Assembly: GCA_947184155.2 (NCBI GenBank)
Contig: CAMXCT020003391.1
Span: forward strand, 188,542 to 252,541
DNA from: Cladocopium goreaui
Taxonomy: Eukaryota > Sar > Dinophyceae > Suessiales > Symbiodiniaceae
DNA: 64,000 nt
Reading direction: 5' to 3'
The translations under genes and the position numbers were made by a program. The notes under the pieces are model-generated. The model searched no databases. It worked only from the letters and a program-made list of their open reading frames with translations, and was not told the origin of the DNA. Below are positions 1-12,541 of this stretch, in pieces. Position 1 is the first letter of the stretch. Each line of letters begins with the position of its first letter.

Positions 1-71
1 ACACACATAATAAATAAATATATATATATATAATTATATATATATACATATATATATACATACACACACGA
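1..71. repeat. AT-rich microsatellite (TA/ATAA)
   Basis: Runs of TA with ATAA interruptions, grading into CA-rich sequence at the right. No coding potential is seen. Confidence 0.9.
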
Positions 72-1011
72 TGTTTAATACTTATGTGTATCATAATATG
101 CATATTATTCCCCAACAGACAGCGTTAGCTTTCGGGTCTCAGCCCAGATATAAGCTTCGGTGCAGCTTCCGGCGCAAGTTCCGGGGGTGGTTCCGCAAAT
201 CCTTTATTTTTGGTTCAAAATTAAGTCGTGCCCCTCGCCAGGGTTGCAATTGTTTCCGTATTTTCTAACTAACTTTGCTGTTGGGGATGCCACCTGGGTT
301 GATTTTCACCTGCGTCCACATGGTGTTGTGCACATTTTCACTAGCCGAAAAAGTAGCTTTGATGCATCAGCTATAGCACTTCTAAATGTAGCGTCTACAT
401 GGTGTTTTGCCTTGTTTTACACAGACTGCACCGCCTTCCTGAATGCGGTGCGTCCCATGTGGTTTGTATATTGTTTTGGAGATTGCAATGACTATACACA
501 CGTTTTTCCCGGTTTCCCTTCAGGGTATTGGTGCTGTTGGTGTACGCTTCAGCATACTGGTTAGGCACCTGCGGAGCCCTTTGCAGACATCAAACTGGAG
601 TGTGGGAGCTGAGTTGGAGTTGGAACGCCATTGGATGAGTTGGATCAGCTGTCTGGGATGAGTTGATGCAGGGCGTCTATGTTTGCTTTTGATTCTGGTG
701 AAAGGAGACGGTTCCCAACCAGTGGACACACATGGACAAACTGTGTCACAACCTGATCCTTGCATGATGTCTCAAGCAGAAAGTGTAAACTTGACGCCTT
801 GAAACAGACACTTCATGTCACAGAGCTTCAAGAGCGGACCTCTGATGATATATTCAGGTGTTGAGGAATGGTGCAGCTGTTTGTGCTTTTCAGTACCATC
901 CATTACCACTTGCTACCATAATATATATATATACATATCACATACACAAAAATATCATCTAATCACCATCATTCACCGTCTATCACCAGCTTTGATCCAA
1001 TCTGCACCTTC
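72..1011. other. No recognised gene
   Basis: Several short open frames exist, but none shows a motif, a convincing splice context or helix-like composition. A stretch at 585-660 is Glu/Leu-rich in one frame and could be an exon, but I cannot support it. Confidence 0.4.
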
Positions 1012-3052
1012 TCTGAGGCACTCCGTGGCAGGTGCCGAGAAGGTGGGACAAATGACGGAAGTAGAGACTCACGGTACAGGTAGTACAGATTTTCATCGCA
1101 TTCCACGACTTTCCCATGAAGGCGATGGGCAACAGATGGCAACAGATTTTCAGAGTACCCACTCTCTAGACTCTAGCCAGTCGCGACAATTTTTTTTGTT
1201 TCAAATGGGCCAGGCGAAGGATACTGGCAACAAACTCTTTCAAGAAGGTGCATGGTTCATGGAACTGCACGGGAAGCTGTGTTTAGATGGGAACCCCAAT
1301 TGACTTCTAGGTAGACCACCAGTTGTAGGTTAGTCATGGTTAGTCTTGTTTTCTTTTGAAGCACATTTGTGTTTGCAAGGGTCCCGTCACAGTGGAAGTT
1401 TTTTTTTTGTGCTTTGTCTCACATGACCGCGACATGCTACTAGCCGCGCAGCCTGTTGCAGGTAAGATTGAAGAAAGTGAGAGGCGGATAAGCCTTGGAA
1501 GACTTGGAAATTCTGGAAGCATATGATGAATCAAATAATCCATATGATTCATATGATCCTAACATATCCTAATGGGTTTCCATTTCTATATTTTAACTTG
1601 GCAGGTTTTCGGGATGATCAAGTTGGCACTCAGCTGCGAAAAAACAAGGATAACTTTGATTCAGAGAATTCAGACACACATCTTCGCATACGGCATGACC
1701 TTACAGCTCTCTCTCTCTATATATACACACTGTATAATCTGTATATATAATATACATAATATAAATAGATATTACAATTGAAGAGTTCCTTTTTGGCTAG
1801 ACTTTTGAAATCTTTTGAACCTTGAGAATGATAAAATGATATCAGACATACCAGGTACAAAGTACTCTTTGCTGAATGCAGGTGGTTCTCCAAGGCCATT
1901 TGGCTAGTGGAAGAGTCTGGCAAAGTCACAGCACTGCACTTGGTGCTACGGGATGGATCAAGTTATCTAAGACATTACCCACTGGGGGAGTAAACAGCTA
2001 TTAAAGGGTACCAAGGGTACCTTGGGTACCAGGGTTTTGACCCATAACCACATCATCACTCATTCTCTTCCAGATCACTGTGCAGCACGCTAGTAGTTGC
2101 CATAGTTTCAGGCAGAAAGCCATAGTTTTCCAGCATTCCAGCAAAATCCCGATGCTTAATGATGACTGGTCAACAAAACTCGATCTGTCTCTGATTGTGG
2201 TGTGTTTTTTTTTTTTTTTTTAAAGTACTTTTGATGATCACCTCCCTGAGACAAATATTTGTTTATATACACCATATGTAATGCAACGTAATGTAACGTA
2301 ATGTAATGTATGTATGTGTCTATGTATTATATGTATGTGTAGTATATATATATACACACATGATGGATGTTTACATACATACATATATATATATATATGT
2401 ATGTGTACATGTATGTGTATGTGTATGTATATGTGTATGTGTATGTATATGTAGATGTACATGGGATTGTGGTATGTGATGATCTCAGCTGACACATATT
2501 TTTTGGAGATGGTTTGAGGTCTCCGGGACCTTGCGGGGCATCTTGCACTCCAACCGGGCGGCTGACTCAGAGAGCCGCTAGTTGATGGAGGAGTTCACTG
2601 AGGTTGTAACGGTTGTAGCGGTGTAACACATTTTGACACTTTACAGAGTATGACTGTACTCATGGAAACCAGGAGTTTAGCGTGTTTTACACCCCCATGA
2701 GTTTATACATATTTATAAGTGGCCATAAGTAGCAGCAGGGCCGATGCATGTAGGTCACAGACTGCGACCAATGAACCCCCTGGGCCCGACCCTAGGCCTT
2801 CGCACGCTTGACGCTTCGGCAGTGGTCATCCGCCGAAACGGACTGCAATGAGGCCAGGGTTTTTCAGAAATCAAGCATTCCGACACCTCAAAAGGACTTG
2901 AGAGTTTTTCCAGCCCGTTTTATACATGTTTATAATGTTTATATCCCAAGATTTGAGACCTAAATGACCTGGACTTTGGAAATTTTTGGAGCACTACACT
3001 GTGAATCCTCATGAAAGACCAGGCGCTGAAGCTGAACAGCGAAAATCCCAAG
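1012..3052 (+). CDS. TPR-repeat protein gene, copy A, 5' exons only
   Basis: Exon-sized blocks shared with copies C and D occur in the same order. About 1012-1045 encodes LRHSVAGAEKV. About 1214-1249 encodes KDTGNKLFQEG, the typical first helix of a TPR. About 1883-1928 encodes WFSKAIWLVEESGKV, the second helix. 2511-2572 encodes LHSNRA. 2796-2857 encodes RQWSSAETDCNEA, and 3019-3051 encodes ALKLNSENPK with a donor AAG|GTATGG. Together these follow the helix pattern of TPR co-chaperones (GN.LF..G, then SNRA, then A..DC..AL). The 3' exons of the gene are not found nearby; the matching ones lie at 30.4-35.5 kb. Function beyond protein-protein interaction is unknown. The split may be one gene opened by a 27-kb insertion or a truncated duplicate. 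Exon ends are approximate. Confidence 0.55.
1992..2046. repeat. Partial MITE-like element, family 2
   Basis: Contains three GGTACC palindromes followed by the terminal motif TTTTGACCCAT, which also ends the elements at 24.1 and 54.2 kb. The left end is not recognisable. It lies in an intron of TPR copy A. Confidence 0.45.
2280..2460. repeat. (GTAT)/(TA) compound microsatellite
   Basis: Tracts of TAATG, TATG and TGTA units. It generates long meaningless open frames on the minus strand. Confidence 0.85.
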
Positions 3053-4857
3053 GTATGGAGCTCAGGAAGCTGATGCAAACATTTCTATCCTGGTTTCCAT
3101 CCTTGAAGTTTATCGACTAGTTGTGAACCAGCAGACTAAGAACAAATTATATAGTTGTTCTTTGACAGAACACTAAAACCACTCGCGGCGTATGAAACCC
3201 AGGACAAACCATGCTGGTATTTCTTTCATTTGTACACACGTTGAAGACGGGCTTGTTCATGTTCTACACCAGTAGAAGCCAATAAATGGCACCGCCGGTG
3301 CAAATCTAGGACGGATCTTTCAGCTTTGGGGTTCATGTGGCTGATGGCCAAAAGCATGGGAGATGGAACGTAGAATTAGTGCTTGATCAGTGTCATAAGA
3401 AGAAGCGCCTGCAAGCCAGAACAGAGACTGCCACAACCTCTTTGATAAGTGAGGCAATTTGAGGTACAAGTATATACTTAGCAACAGGTAAGATTATATA
3501 AGCCTTGAAGGGAGAAATCTCCCACCTTGGTGTTGACATGTGTTGCCATGGCGATGGCATGGCTGCTGCTTTCACTGTGCCTGGGAGAACTTCCAGAAGC
3601 ACAGCTAGTGACGGATGAAACTGCCATTGGGGGAATCCAACTCTGCAACTCGTCGATGGTTTCAAATAGCTTTGTTTCAACATGTGGGGATACACCATAA
3701 AGGCAATTTTGCAAGGGAAAATGATGAGAAACCTGTGGGGATTTCGGATTAGCCTGTATTTGCACGAACCCACATGTTTTGACTCTTTCTATTGTAATTT
3801 GAATATGTTTCAAACAAATCAAACAATCATGTAGGCGTGCCTCAAAAATTACTGGCGCCAGCAAGGCACAGACTTTCTCGATTGTTTTTGGTGTTAAGCC
3901 ATCCTGTTTGCAGTCTCCAAAAAGTTGACCCATCCCCGGGATGACTACCCCAATTGACCAACATTTTTCAAGGCAGCTGAACCCATCTCCGATCTAAGGC
4001 CGAGAGGTCTCTGCACTTCGATCAGATTTGCCTTCCTATGTGGTGAAATTGGGCCACCTCTATGAGGCCCGACAGAGTTTGAGTGCCTTGGAAGCTATGG
4101 CGATGCAAGGATTATATTTGACATGTTTGGAAATAGAGAATTCTGTGAGGCGGTGTATTTTTCTGTTACATGAACATCCCGTCACCCCGTTTTCCGTATG
4201 ATAATTTTTTTAATACGTTTTTCAACTTGGCTGTCCCAATTGAAGTGCATTTCCTGTGGCAGGCGTGGACTGTCCAATGTCAACATGTTCCAAAATTGTT
4301 CGAAATTGGGTGATGTTTTGAGAAAAAAATACGTTTTACCTAAGTTTTGAGACAATTTAGATAGCAGAAAGGCTCAAATCAAAAACCAAATTTTTGGCAT
4401 TTTTCTGCATTTCATTTGCAAAGCTATTTGGATCTCAAACAGAAACCGTGGCCTGCGTGGGAGTTTCTCAACAAAAAATCAATTTTGCCGACTTCAGTAG
4501 TCAGTTATATAGCTCGGTTTCTATATTTTTTTTTGTTTGTCGTTGTGGTACCGTGCATATGTTGTACCAAACTGGGTCATTTCGAATGACATCATACACA
4601 AGCAGCCACTGGATCTCCTTTCTGCTTCCTTTTTTGGGAAGGCGGTTCAACATCGCCCATTGATATAGCGCCACTGGTACGCACCCATGTACAATTTAAG
4701 CAGACCTGACTCACTTTTGAGTTGCTTTGGAATGAATGCTTTACACCTGCTCCAAGCTTGGTCGTAACATCATCAACGTAACATCGTTGGCGTCTCAACC
4801 CCCGACCCAACCAATCATCGCCATAACATCTTCAACGCAATAACATCTTCAACGCAG
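3053..4857. other. No recognised gene
   Basis: 1.8 kb of unique, moderately AT-rich DNA. A 151-codon frame on the minus strand (3478-3933) and a 50-codon plus-strand frame (3548-3700) overlap here and neither has a recognisable domain. Nothing else is supportable. Confidence 0.4.
3548..3700 (+). CDS. Small ORF with signal-peptide-like N terminus (hypothetical)
   Basis: Fifty codons from an ATG in a favourable GCCATGG context to TAA. The first residues, MAMAWLLLSLCLG, form a short hydrophobic core followed by a polar ELPEA stretch, resembling a secretory signal peptide. The remainder is Ser/Cys-containing with no known motif. A longer frame runs antisense over the same bases, so at most one is likely to be real. 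No neighbouring gene supports it. Confidence 0.15.
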   Translation: MAMAWLLLSLCLGELPEAQLVTDETAIGGIQLCNSSMVSNSFVSTCGDTP

Positions 4858-5505
4858 CAACATTGACGTGTTACTAGGAACGTTAACAGCCCCACCGCCC
4901 ACCCACCCCCACCTACCCCAATCATCACCGTAACATCTTCAACTACATAACATCTTCAACGCAACAACATTGACGTGTTACTAGGAACTTTAACAGCTCC
5001 CCACCACCCACCCGCCCCCACCTACCCCAATCATCACCGTAACATCTTCAACTAGATAACATCTTCAACACAACAACATTGACGTGTTACTAGGAACTTT
5101 AACAGCTCCCCACCACCCACCCACCCCCACCTACCCCAATCATCACCGTAACATCTTCAACTCCATAACATCTTCTACGCACCAACACTGACGTGTTACT
5201 AGGAATAACATCTACCCCAATCATCACCGCATCTCACGCACACATTGACGTGTTACTAGGAACCAGCTCCCACCACACACCACCACCTATCATCACCGTA
5301 ACATCTTCAACTCATAACATCTTCAACGCACCAACATGACGTGTTACTAGAACGTTAACAGCTCCCCACCGCCCACACCCACCCCACCTACCCCAATCAT
5401 CACCGTAACATCTTCAACTACATAACATCTTCAACGCAACAACATTGACGTGTTACTAGGAACGTTAACAGCTCCCCACCACCCAAATCATCACCGTAGC
5501 ATCTT
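4858..5505. repeat. Minisatellite, about 109-bp unit, seven copies
   Basis: The core GACGTGTTACTAGGAAC recurs at 4865, 4972, 5081, 5190, 5247, 5338 and 5447, so most spacings are near 109 bp with two shortened units. Each unit also carries TAACATCTTCAAC and a C-rich CCCACC block. Confidence 0.9.
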
Positions 5506-6745
5506 CAACGTAACAGCGTCAACGTAACAACACATCATCTTCAACGTAACATCCTCAGAATGTTGAATTACTGAAGACCTGCGTTTTACTCATACGGTTT
5601 TCTGGGCGTAGGCATGAACATGCATCAACAGTGTACCATGACGGAACAACAATCATGGTTTTGAAACCCTGTGGGTTCTAAATTTCCGTCATGGGCTCTT
5701 TGGGTCTTTCTAAAGGCAAGAAGCGTCGACTGCGGCTTCGAGAGCACAAGGACTCCAGCCCCTTGTGGCTCGGGCTGTGCTTGCTATACATGAATCTACT
5801 GGAGACCTCCCCTCAACCAGGATGTCAATATTGTCAATAATAACAAATATATTGTTTGAGGAAAAACTGAGGGGCGAAACCCCAGTTCCCGAATCAAACA
5901 CTCCACTTTTTGGACATACGTATGGGTCAAGATTAGCCTCATCCCTCATTTTGCTGTCTATCATCCAACCACCACATGATTGGCCATTCACCCAGGTGGA
6001 GCAGTTCGTGCCTAACGGGTGGCGCGACGGGCCCCTGGAGGCTCAAGATCGACCTGGCGGCACCCAGTACAGCGCCAACGGCGTTCCGCCACTGGGCTGG
6101 AGCCGCTGGAGCTGATGCTGGTGGATCTGGTGGTACTCCAAGAATGGAGGTTTAGGGCTGCGAAAATCCATGAAAATCCTCTAGAAGCCTCCACTGGTTT
6201 TTAAGATGTTTTAATGGGAACATCAAACTTCTGGAAGTTTTTCAGTTATCCTTCGGTCATCTGGCTAGTTGGGAATTCCCCGCACTAAATGGAGGTTGAC
6301 AAGCTGGGAAAAGCATCGAACTAAATGTGGGATTTTCCAATTAATGTGAAAAACCCAATGCCACAAACCGTCCCTAATATAATTGACTATGACTATAACC
6401 ATAAACGGGTTGGATTTCAGCTATCCCCAAATGGTAGTTTTTTTTTTCTATGGCACTGGGTTTACCACAGGTTAAATCATGAAGAGCTTATACAATTATT
6501 GAACATATGCGTACTTTTAGTTCCAACTGCTTCCTGAAAATAAATCATGAACCAATGAGTTGATATCAATTATTTGCTGAACAAATCTTAAAATATTGGT
6601 GAACGGCTATATACATATATATTCCAAAAAAGAGTTGAGATCACTTCATAATTTTCAGTCATGTTCAGTAATTGTTCCCCAAACAGTGTGTCCACACTGA
6701 GGGATTCTTACGGTAGGTGTAAAGGCCGGTGCTTGATCAGGGTGC
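5506..6745. other. Mostly unrecognised; possible exon at 5985-6200
   Basis: A GC-rich patch at about 5985-6200 is open in all three forward frames and stands out from its AT-rich surroundings, as an exon would, but no frame gives a recognisable motif. The rest is unique AT-rich DNA in which I see nothing. Confidence 0.3.
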
Positions 6746-7545
6746 TCACTCTGGTCTGTGGCATTTTATCTGTAAATTTCCGTATAAAGTGGCTCTTGTG
6801 AAATCTTGACACGCGTTTCGACTGCGCAGGCTCGCACAAAGTGTTCGTCTGCGTTCTGGGCTCATTTTGGTCTGCAGCACTTTACCTGTAAATTTCCGCA
6901 TAAAGTGGCTCTTGTGAAATCTTGACATGTGTGTCGACTGCGCAGGCTCGCACAAAGTCTGCGGCGTGGTTTTGGCCTGCGGCATTTTACCTGTAAATTT
7001 CCGTATAAAGTGGCTCTTCTGCTGTCTCTTCTGAAATGTGGACATGCGTTTGGACTGCGCGGGCTCGCGCAAAGTCTGCGGCGCGGTTTTGGTCTGAGGC
7101 ATTTTGCCTGTAAATTTCCGTATAAAGTCTTGACATGCGTTTCGACTGTGCAGGCTCGCACAAAGCGTGTGCCCGCGTTCTGGGCCCAATCTGGGCCGCG
7201 GCATTTTTCCTGCAAATTTCTGTAAAAAGTGGCTCTTCTGACTGATGTCTCTTGTGAAATGTTGAAATGAATTTCGACTGCAGAGGCTCGCGCCAAATGT
7301 GTGTCCGCGTTCTGGCTCAATCTGGGCCGCGGCATTTTTCCTGTAAATTTCTGTATAAAGTGGCTCTTCTGCTGTCTCTTGTGACATGTTGACATGCGTT
7401 TCGACTGCGCAGGCTCGCACAAAGTGTGTGTCTGCGTTCTGGGCTCAATCTGGGCCGCGGCATTTTTCCAGTGAATTTATGTATAAAGTGGTTCTTGTGA
7501 AATCTTCACATGCGTTTCAACTGCGCATGCTCGCGCGAAGTGTGG
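6746..7545. repeat. Minisatellite, about 115-bp unit, seven degenerate copies
   Basis: Units contain CTGTAAATTTCCGTATAAAG, TGGCTCTTGTGAAAT and TTTCGACTGCGCAGGCTCG. The AAATTTC core recurs near 6771, 6889, 6990, 7109, 7209, 7343 and 7474. Long open frames on both strands here are a by-product of the repeat. Confidence 0.9.
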
Positions 7546-7555
7546 TCCTAGGTTG

Positions 7556-7950
7556 TGGGCCGATCATGATCATGATCATCCTCACCCTCACCCTCATCCT
7601 CATCCTCATCCTCATCATCCTCGTCATCATCATCATCATCATCATCAGCAGCATCATCATCATCATCGTCATGTTCCCCCTCAGCATAATCATCTTCCCC
7701 CTTCTCCGCATCATCATCTTCCACCTTATCATCCTCCACTTCATCTTCCGCAATTTGAGTCTCTTCATCCTTATCATTATCATTATCATTATCATCATTA
7801 TCATCATCATCATCATTATCATCATCATCATCATCAGCATCATCATCTCCATCATCATCACCATCACCATCATCATCATCATCATCATTATGATCATTAT
7901 CATCCTCATTGCCCTCATCATCATCATCATCATCATCCACATTATCATAC
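7556..7950. repeat. (CAT)n/(CCT) trinucleotide microsatellite
   Basis: About 400 bp of CAT/ATC triplets with CCTCA interruptions. It is open in every frame as poly-His, poly-Ile, poly-Ser or, on the minus strand, poly-Asp/Met, so the ORFs are not evidence of a gene. Confidence 0.95.
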
Positions 7951-8586
7951 ATTATTCTCTCACTCCCCCACACTATTTGGGGTCTCTTGCCGGGATACTT
8001 TTTTTTTTTGGTGCCGGTTCTGGCATGTCAGAGCAATATTTTTCGGCTGAACATCTGAAGTCACCAGTAATGTAGTTTTTGTGTTGTATTTTCATTCCTG
8101 TTGTATTTCAAAATTAGGTGTACGGATGATTTTGGTTCATCCAAGATGTTTCAAAAGATCTATGATTTTCCGTTAGTACTCAAGGTAACTAAGACCAACT
8201 CGCATGGATGAGAGACTGAACCACCAAAAAATATTGAGACTGCTTCGTACCCAATATGTCAACATTTTGTACAGGTTGAAGCACTCTTAACATTTTTGAG
8301 ATGAACGAATTTACAAGGCTTGGATCCTGGGATGGGTCAGTTCCCTCGCACTAAGCCATGCCCAGCGCCTGTGGCTGCGAGGGAAACATCATCGTGCAAT
8401 TTTGGTCTTTGGAAAGACTTGGCCGCAGAGCTTGCCCAGCATTCGTTTTGTCGGACAGCTCAAGTACCTCAGCTTGGTGCTGATGTTTGGGGTGTGACCA
8501 AATGTTGATGCACTTGGACGTCTAAATGACGATCATCATAGGCAGCCAACATCCATGAACATCCATGAGCCCATCTGCTCCATTTA
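7951..8586. other. No recognised gene
   Basis: Unique sequence. 8320-8508 is open in two forward frames, one of them with a Leu/Arg-rich composition, but there is no identifiable motif. Confidence 0.35.
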
Positions 8587-8720
8587 AAACCACCAAGGAG
8601 TCTTTACGTCAAACCACCGGACGAGGACAAGAGTGATCATGTCCGGGAGGCCAGCAGCAAACTCCTGGCGCGGCTACAGGAAGCCGCCAGTGGTGGTCCC
8701 TGTGAGCAGAACACGGAACG
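8587..8720 (+). CDS. Candidate exon of an unknown helical protein
   Basis: One forward frame reads as an amphipathic helix (SKLLARLQEAASGG) preceded by a Pro/Lys/Asp-rich stretch. Its GC content is higher than that of its flanks, and the frame closes shortly after. No domain is recognised. It could be an upstream exon of the dioxygenase gene further right or belong to something else. Borders are not defined. Confidence 0.25.
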
Positions 8721-8769
8721 TTTTGTCCTTGTTTTGTGCTGTTATGATCCCTGAATTTGTTTGTAGGAA

Positions 8770-9840
8770 ACTGTTATATATACATATATTAAAATAAGGT
8801 ATATATATATAAATGTAAAATATAATATTGAAAAAATGATAATAAAATAAAATAAAATATAATATAAATAAAATACAATATAATATAATATAATATAATA
8901 AGACATAATATAGTATGATATGTTTTAATATAATATAATACAATATAATATAATATAATATAAGATAATATAATTTAATATAGCATAACATAACATAATA
9001 TTGTATAACATAACATAACAACATATAATACAATATAATATAATGTAATCCAATTTAATATAGTATAATATTATTTAATTCCATATAATATAAAAAATAT
9101 AATATAATATAATATAATATAATATATAAAATAATATAATATAATATTAATTTTCATATAATAAACTATAATATCAAATAATACAATATAAAATAATATA
9201 ATATAATATACTCTAATATAATAATGAAATGTAGTACAATATAATATATAATGTAATATAATATAATATAATATAATACAATATAATATAACATAATATA
9301 ATATATAATAATATATTTTTAATATACAATATAATATACTATAATATAATAATGAAATGTAGTATAATATAATATAATATAATGAAATATAATTTTATAT
9401 CATATAATATAATATAATGAAATATAAAATAAAATAAAATATAATATAATATAGTATAATAAAATAAAATAAATAAAATATAATATAACATAGTTTAGTA
9501 TAATAATATAATATGATATATTATAATTTGAAATATTGTATATAATGTAAAATAATATTTTTGTAATATAGTTTAATACAATTTAATTTATTTAATATAT
9601 ATATATATATAACATAATATAAAATAATATAATATAATATATTATACAATATAATCTATAATAATATACTTTGATATAATATATATTATAATGTACAATA
9701 TAAAATAAAAATAATTTAATGTATATAATATGGTATGATATAGTATAGTTTAATATGACATGATATAATTTGATTTGATATGATATACTTATAATTATAT
9801 TTATTCCATTTTTTAAATATAAGGGTAATTGCACTTATAA
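8770..9840. repeat. AT-rich simple sequence, (ATAAT)n-like
   Basis: About 1.07 kb almost entirely of A and T, dominated by TATAATATAA units with drifting interruptions. Open frames here are low-complexity artefacts. Confidence 0.95.
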
Positions 9841-10352
9841 TTGCGATTACAATTATATTTTTAGTATAGTATAGTTTAGTAAAGTATAGTATAGTATAGG
9901 AAAGTACAATGTAATGTAATTTGATGTGGGGTGATGTGAGGTGATGTGATATGTTATGGTATGAAATAATATCATATACATAACTGTATATAGTATATAC
10001 AGATACATATTGAGATTAGATTTGGTGAGATGATATTAGAGTGGATTGGAGTAGATAGATGATATAAATAAAATAGGTTAGACAGATAAGTTAGATAACA
10101 CTGATGAGATAGATAGATAAGCAATTCCGATTAGATAAGATTAAGTTAGAATTGTTTGGAATTGATTTACTAGGACAAGATAAGATGATATAAGATGATA
10201 CAAAAGGATATAAGATGATATAAAATGATATAAAATGAGATAAGAAGATATAAGATGATATGAAATAATACGATGAGATCAGATAAGATTGGATCAAATA
10301 GTAATAAACATATAAATGAATCACTGAATAACACATAAATATAGATAGATAA

Positions 10353-10386
<34 letters not shown>

Positions 10387-10425
10387 ATAGAGATAGAAAT
10401 AGAGATAGATAGCAAGCAACTGGGA
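9841..10425. repeat. (GATA)n and related purine-biased microsatellite
   Basis: GATGTGAT, TATAAGATGA and GATA/GAGA tracts on the plus strand, ending in a (GA)n run around 10,370-10,390. Confidence 0.9.
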
Positions 10426-11295
10426 TGAACGGATAAACACGCTTGCAAGTCGGATACTGTAGTGGGATATAATATAATCAGTGACTTTTTACTCATGTAC
10501 TAACCATTTTCCCGCTACTGCCAAGTCTGGCGGAAACCCAGGTCGCATTGCTTGTATGTGGCGACAGACTGCGAATTGCAATGCCACGCATGGAGAAAGA
10601 GAACCAGACAGGGATAGGCTTTGCAGCGAAAACGTGCCTTTGGGGAACTCCGGCTTTTGCGACTGCAATGGAGACAATCAAAAGAACAGAGACTTGGCCT
10701 CAGTAGCAGACGCGTTTTTTTTGTTTCGGCCAAAATTCCCTTACAAACTTCAAATGGTAATACAAGTCGGTGATTGAGGTGTAGTCTTTCTTCAGACCTT
10801 CCGTGCTTGGAACTTCAGGCTCCACACGTCCTATTTCAGCTTTAGCATTTACACATTTGGAACCCCTCGAGTCAGATAGCATTGCTTGTGCTTCCCACTT
10901 GGAAACCTCAGGCGATGAGTTGGGGTATGGCTGTCAAAGCACCCCCGGCAACTGCGAGACCGTGTGTCCGCAGGCTCTGCAAGATAGGCGTTATGATCCT
11001 TGGAACGGATTTGGTTTTGCCCTGAAGATGGAGGGGTGTCCAACAGAAATCGGGCAAGAACATGGCAAGGTGCAAAAACCTGAAAAAGTACACAACAGTG
11101 ACAAGTCACATGCTACTTGACAGAAAGTTTGGGTCCAAGGACAGTTTTGTATACAGGGGTCTCTTTGAATATTGTGAATGAGTCCTACTTTATGCCTCAC
11201 TTACCAATATTTTTGTTTGAGAGCCAGATTTCAGAATAGTTACATCAGTTCATATTCATATTCCCAGCATATTCTATCCATATTCCAGGGCTTCA
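10426..11295. other. Unrecognised region, possibly exonic in part
   Basis: 10,500-10,760 and 10,800-11,110 have balanced GC and several overlapping open frames on both strands, but nothing I recognise. Confidence 0.3.
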
Positions 11296-12030
11296 ATGGC
11301 CTTGTTTGGGAGGGAGCGCATCCCAGGATTTGAAGTGGTTGCTCTGGCAGCTGCACCGTTCTTTGGGTGGTGCCATGCATCCCAAGGACGAGAAGCCCTG
11401 GCAACTCGCAGCGACCGCCTTTGAGGTCCGACATCCCTGCTCTCGGTCTAGATGTTTTCTTAAACAGGGGTTGGTAACTGTCCCATTTTGGGAATATTGG
11501 ACATCACCTTATAGTAGCCATTATAGACCATATACCTAATGGTTGGGTGATGTTCAATGGGGACATTTAATGACCCATCTTAAAATTTCTTAAAATATGA
11601 CTGGCGCCAGGAGGATGCGAGCACTGTGGTGAAATACCAGTCCTATGGGCCAAAGCACGCGATGTTTTTCAAGACCAATGGTGTGGAGTTGGAGAAAGCC
11701 ATTGATCCCAGGAGGGGATGGGGTCGGATGGAGTGCAATTTTTTTCGGAGGCTTCAGTAACCCATTTGGTATCGTTCCCCCTAAAATCTTCGACCAGAAA
11801 AAACTTGGGGCCCTCTCCCAAGTTTGATGGACTTGATGGACAATTTCTGCCCTGGAGGATGTGAAAGTTGATCTCTGAGTCCTTTCAAAGAGGCAGCAGA
11901 GAAGATGTGAAGAAGCAGCTGATGGGCTCTGGATTGATCCAAGAGATCGTGCCGGAGCTTGCCGTTCGGCTGCAGGGCCCAAGGATTTCTTGGGTCGAAA
12001 GGTGACCATGGATACAGTGCATTTCTTAGG
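11296..12030 (+). CDS. Candidate exons upstream of the dioxygenase gene
   Basis: Three stretches read as protein. About 11,306-11,435 contains LKWLLWQLHRSLGGAM. About 11,596-11,715 contains VVKYQSYGPKHAMFFK. About 11,890-12,000 contains EDVKKQLMGSGLIQEIVP and an overlapping frame with FLGRKVTMDTVHF. They are on the same strand as, and just upstream of, the first secure dioxygenase exon at 12.55 kb, so they are plausible N-terminal exons. I recognise no domain, and splice sites were not resolved. They could instead be a separate gene. Confidence 0.35.
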
Positions 12031-12541
12031 TATGGGCGTGGCTCGAAATTATTGAACCCACAAGTTGAATGGTACACTACAAAAACAACCAATTTCGTGG
12101 GTTCCCCTATGAAGAACTGATTTTGAGTCATAGGTCATAGCCATAGTATTTGATAGTCAGTTTTTTTGGCTGACGACTCGACTGAACTCCAGCCTGCAAG
12201 GGGCAAGGAAGCTTGGGCCAACATGGGCCAACTTGGGACAGCTAGGGACAGCTCAGGTCTATAGCTTCCCGATTTTCACTTTGGACTTTTGCGCTTTGCT
12301 GATGGAAGAGCTCTTGAGCTGCACAAGATCCTGCCTTGTGCAGGTTGATGACCTGAGAACTTGAGACCTCTATAGAGACGGGAAAGGAAGCACAGGTCAC
12401 AATCACCAACATACTGGTATTTTCTGCACCCATCCCTGCGCACAGCAGTTGTTACGGAAAAAAATTGGCCATGATCAATTCCAATCCAAGTTGCGAATGT
12501 ATTTTCTGTGAGATCATGCCTAGATCGAGCACTTTGTAGTG

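Noticed and set aside
3478..3933. 151-codon minus-strand ORF
   Set aside because: No motif or supporting context, and every supported gene in the window is on the other strand.
7386..8075. ORFs of poly-Ile, poly-His and poly-Asp/Met
   Set aside because: Artefacts of the (CAT)n tract.
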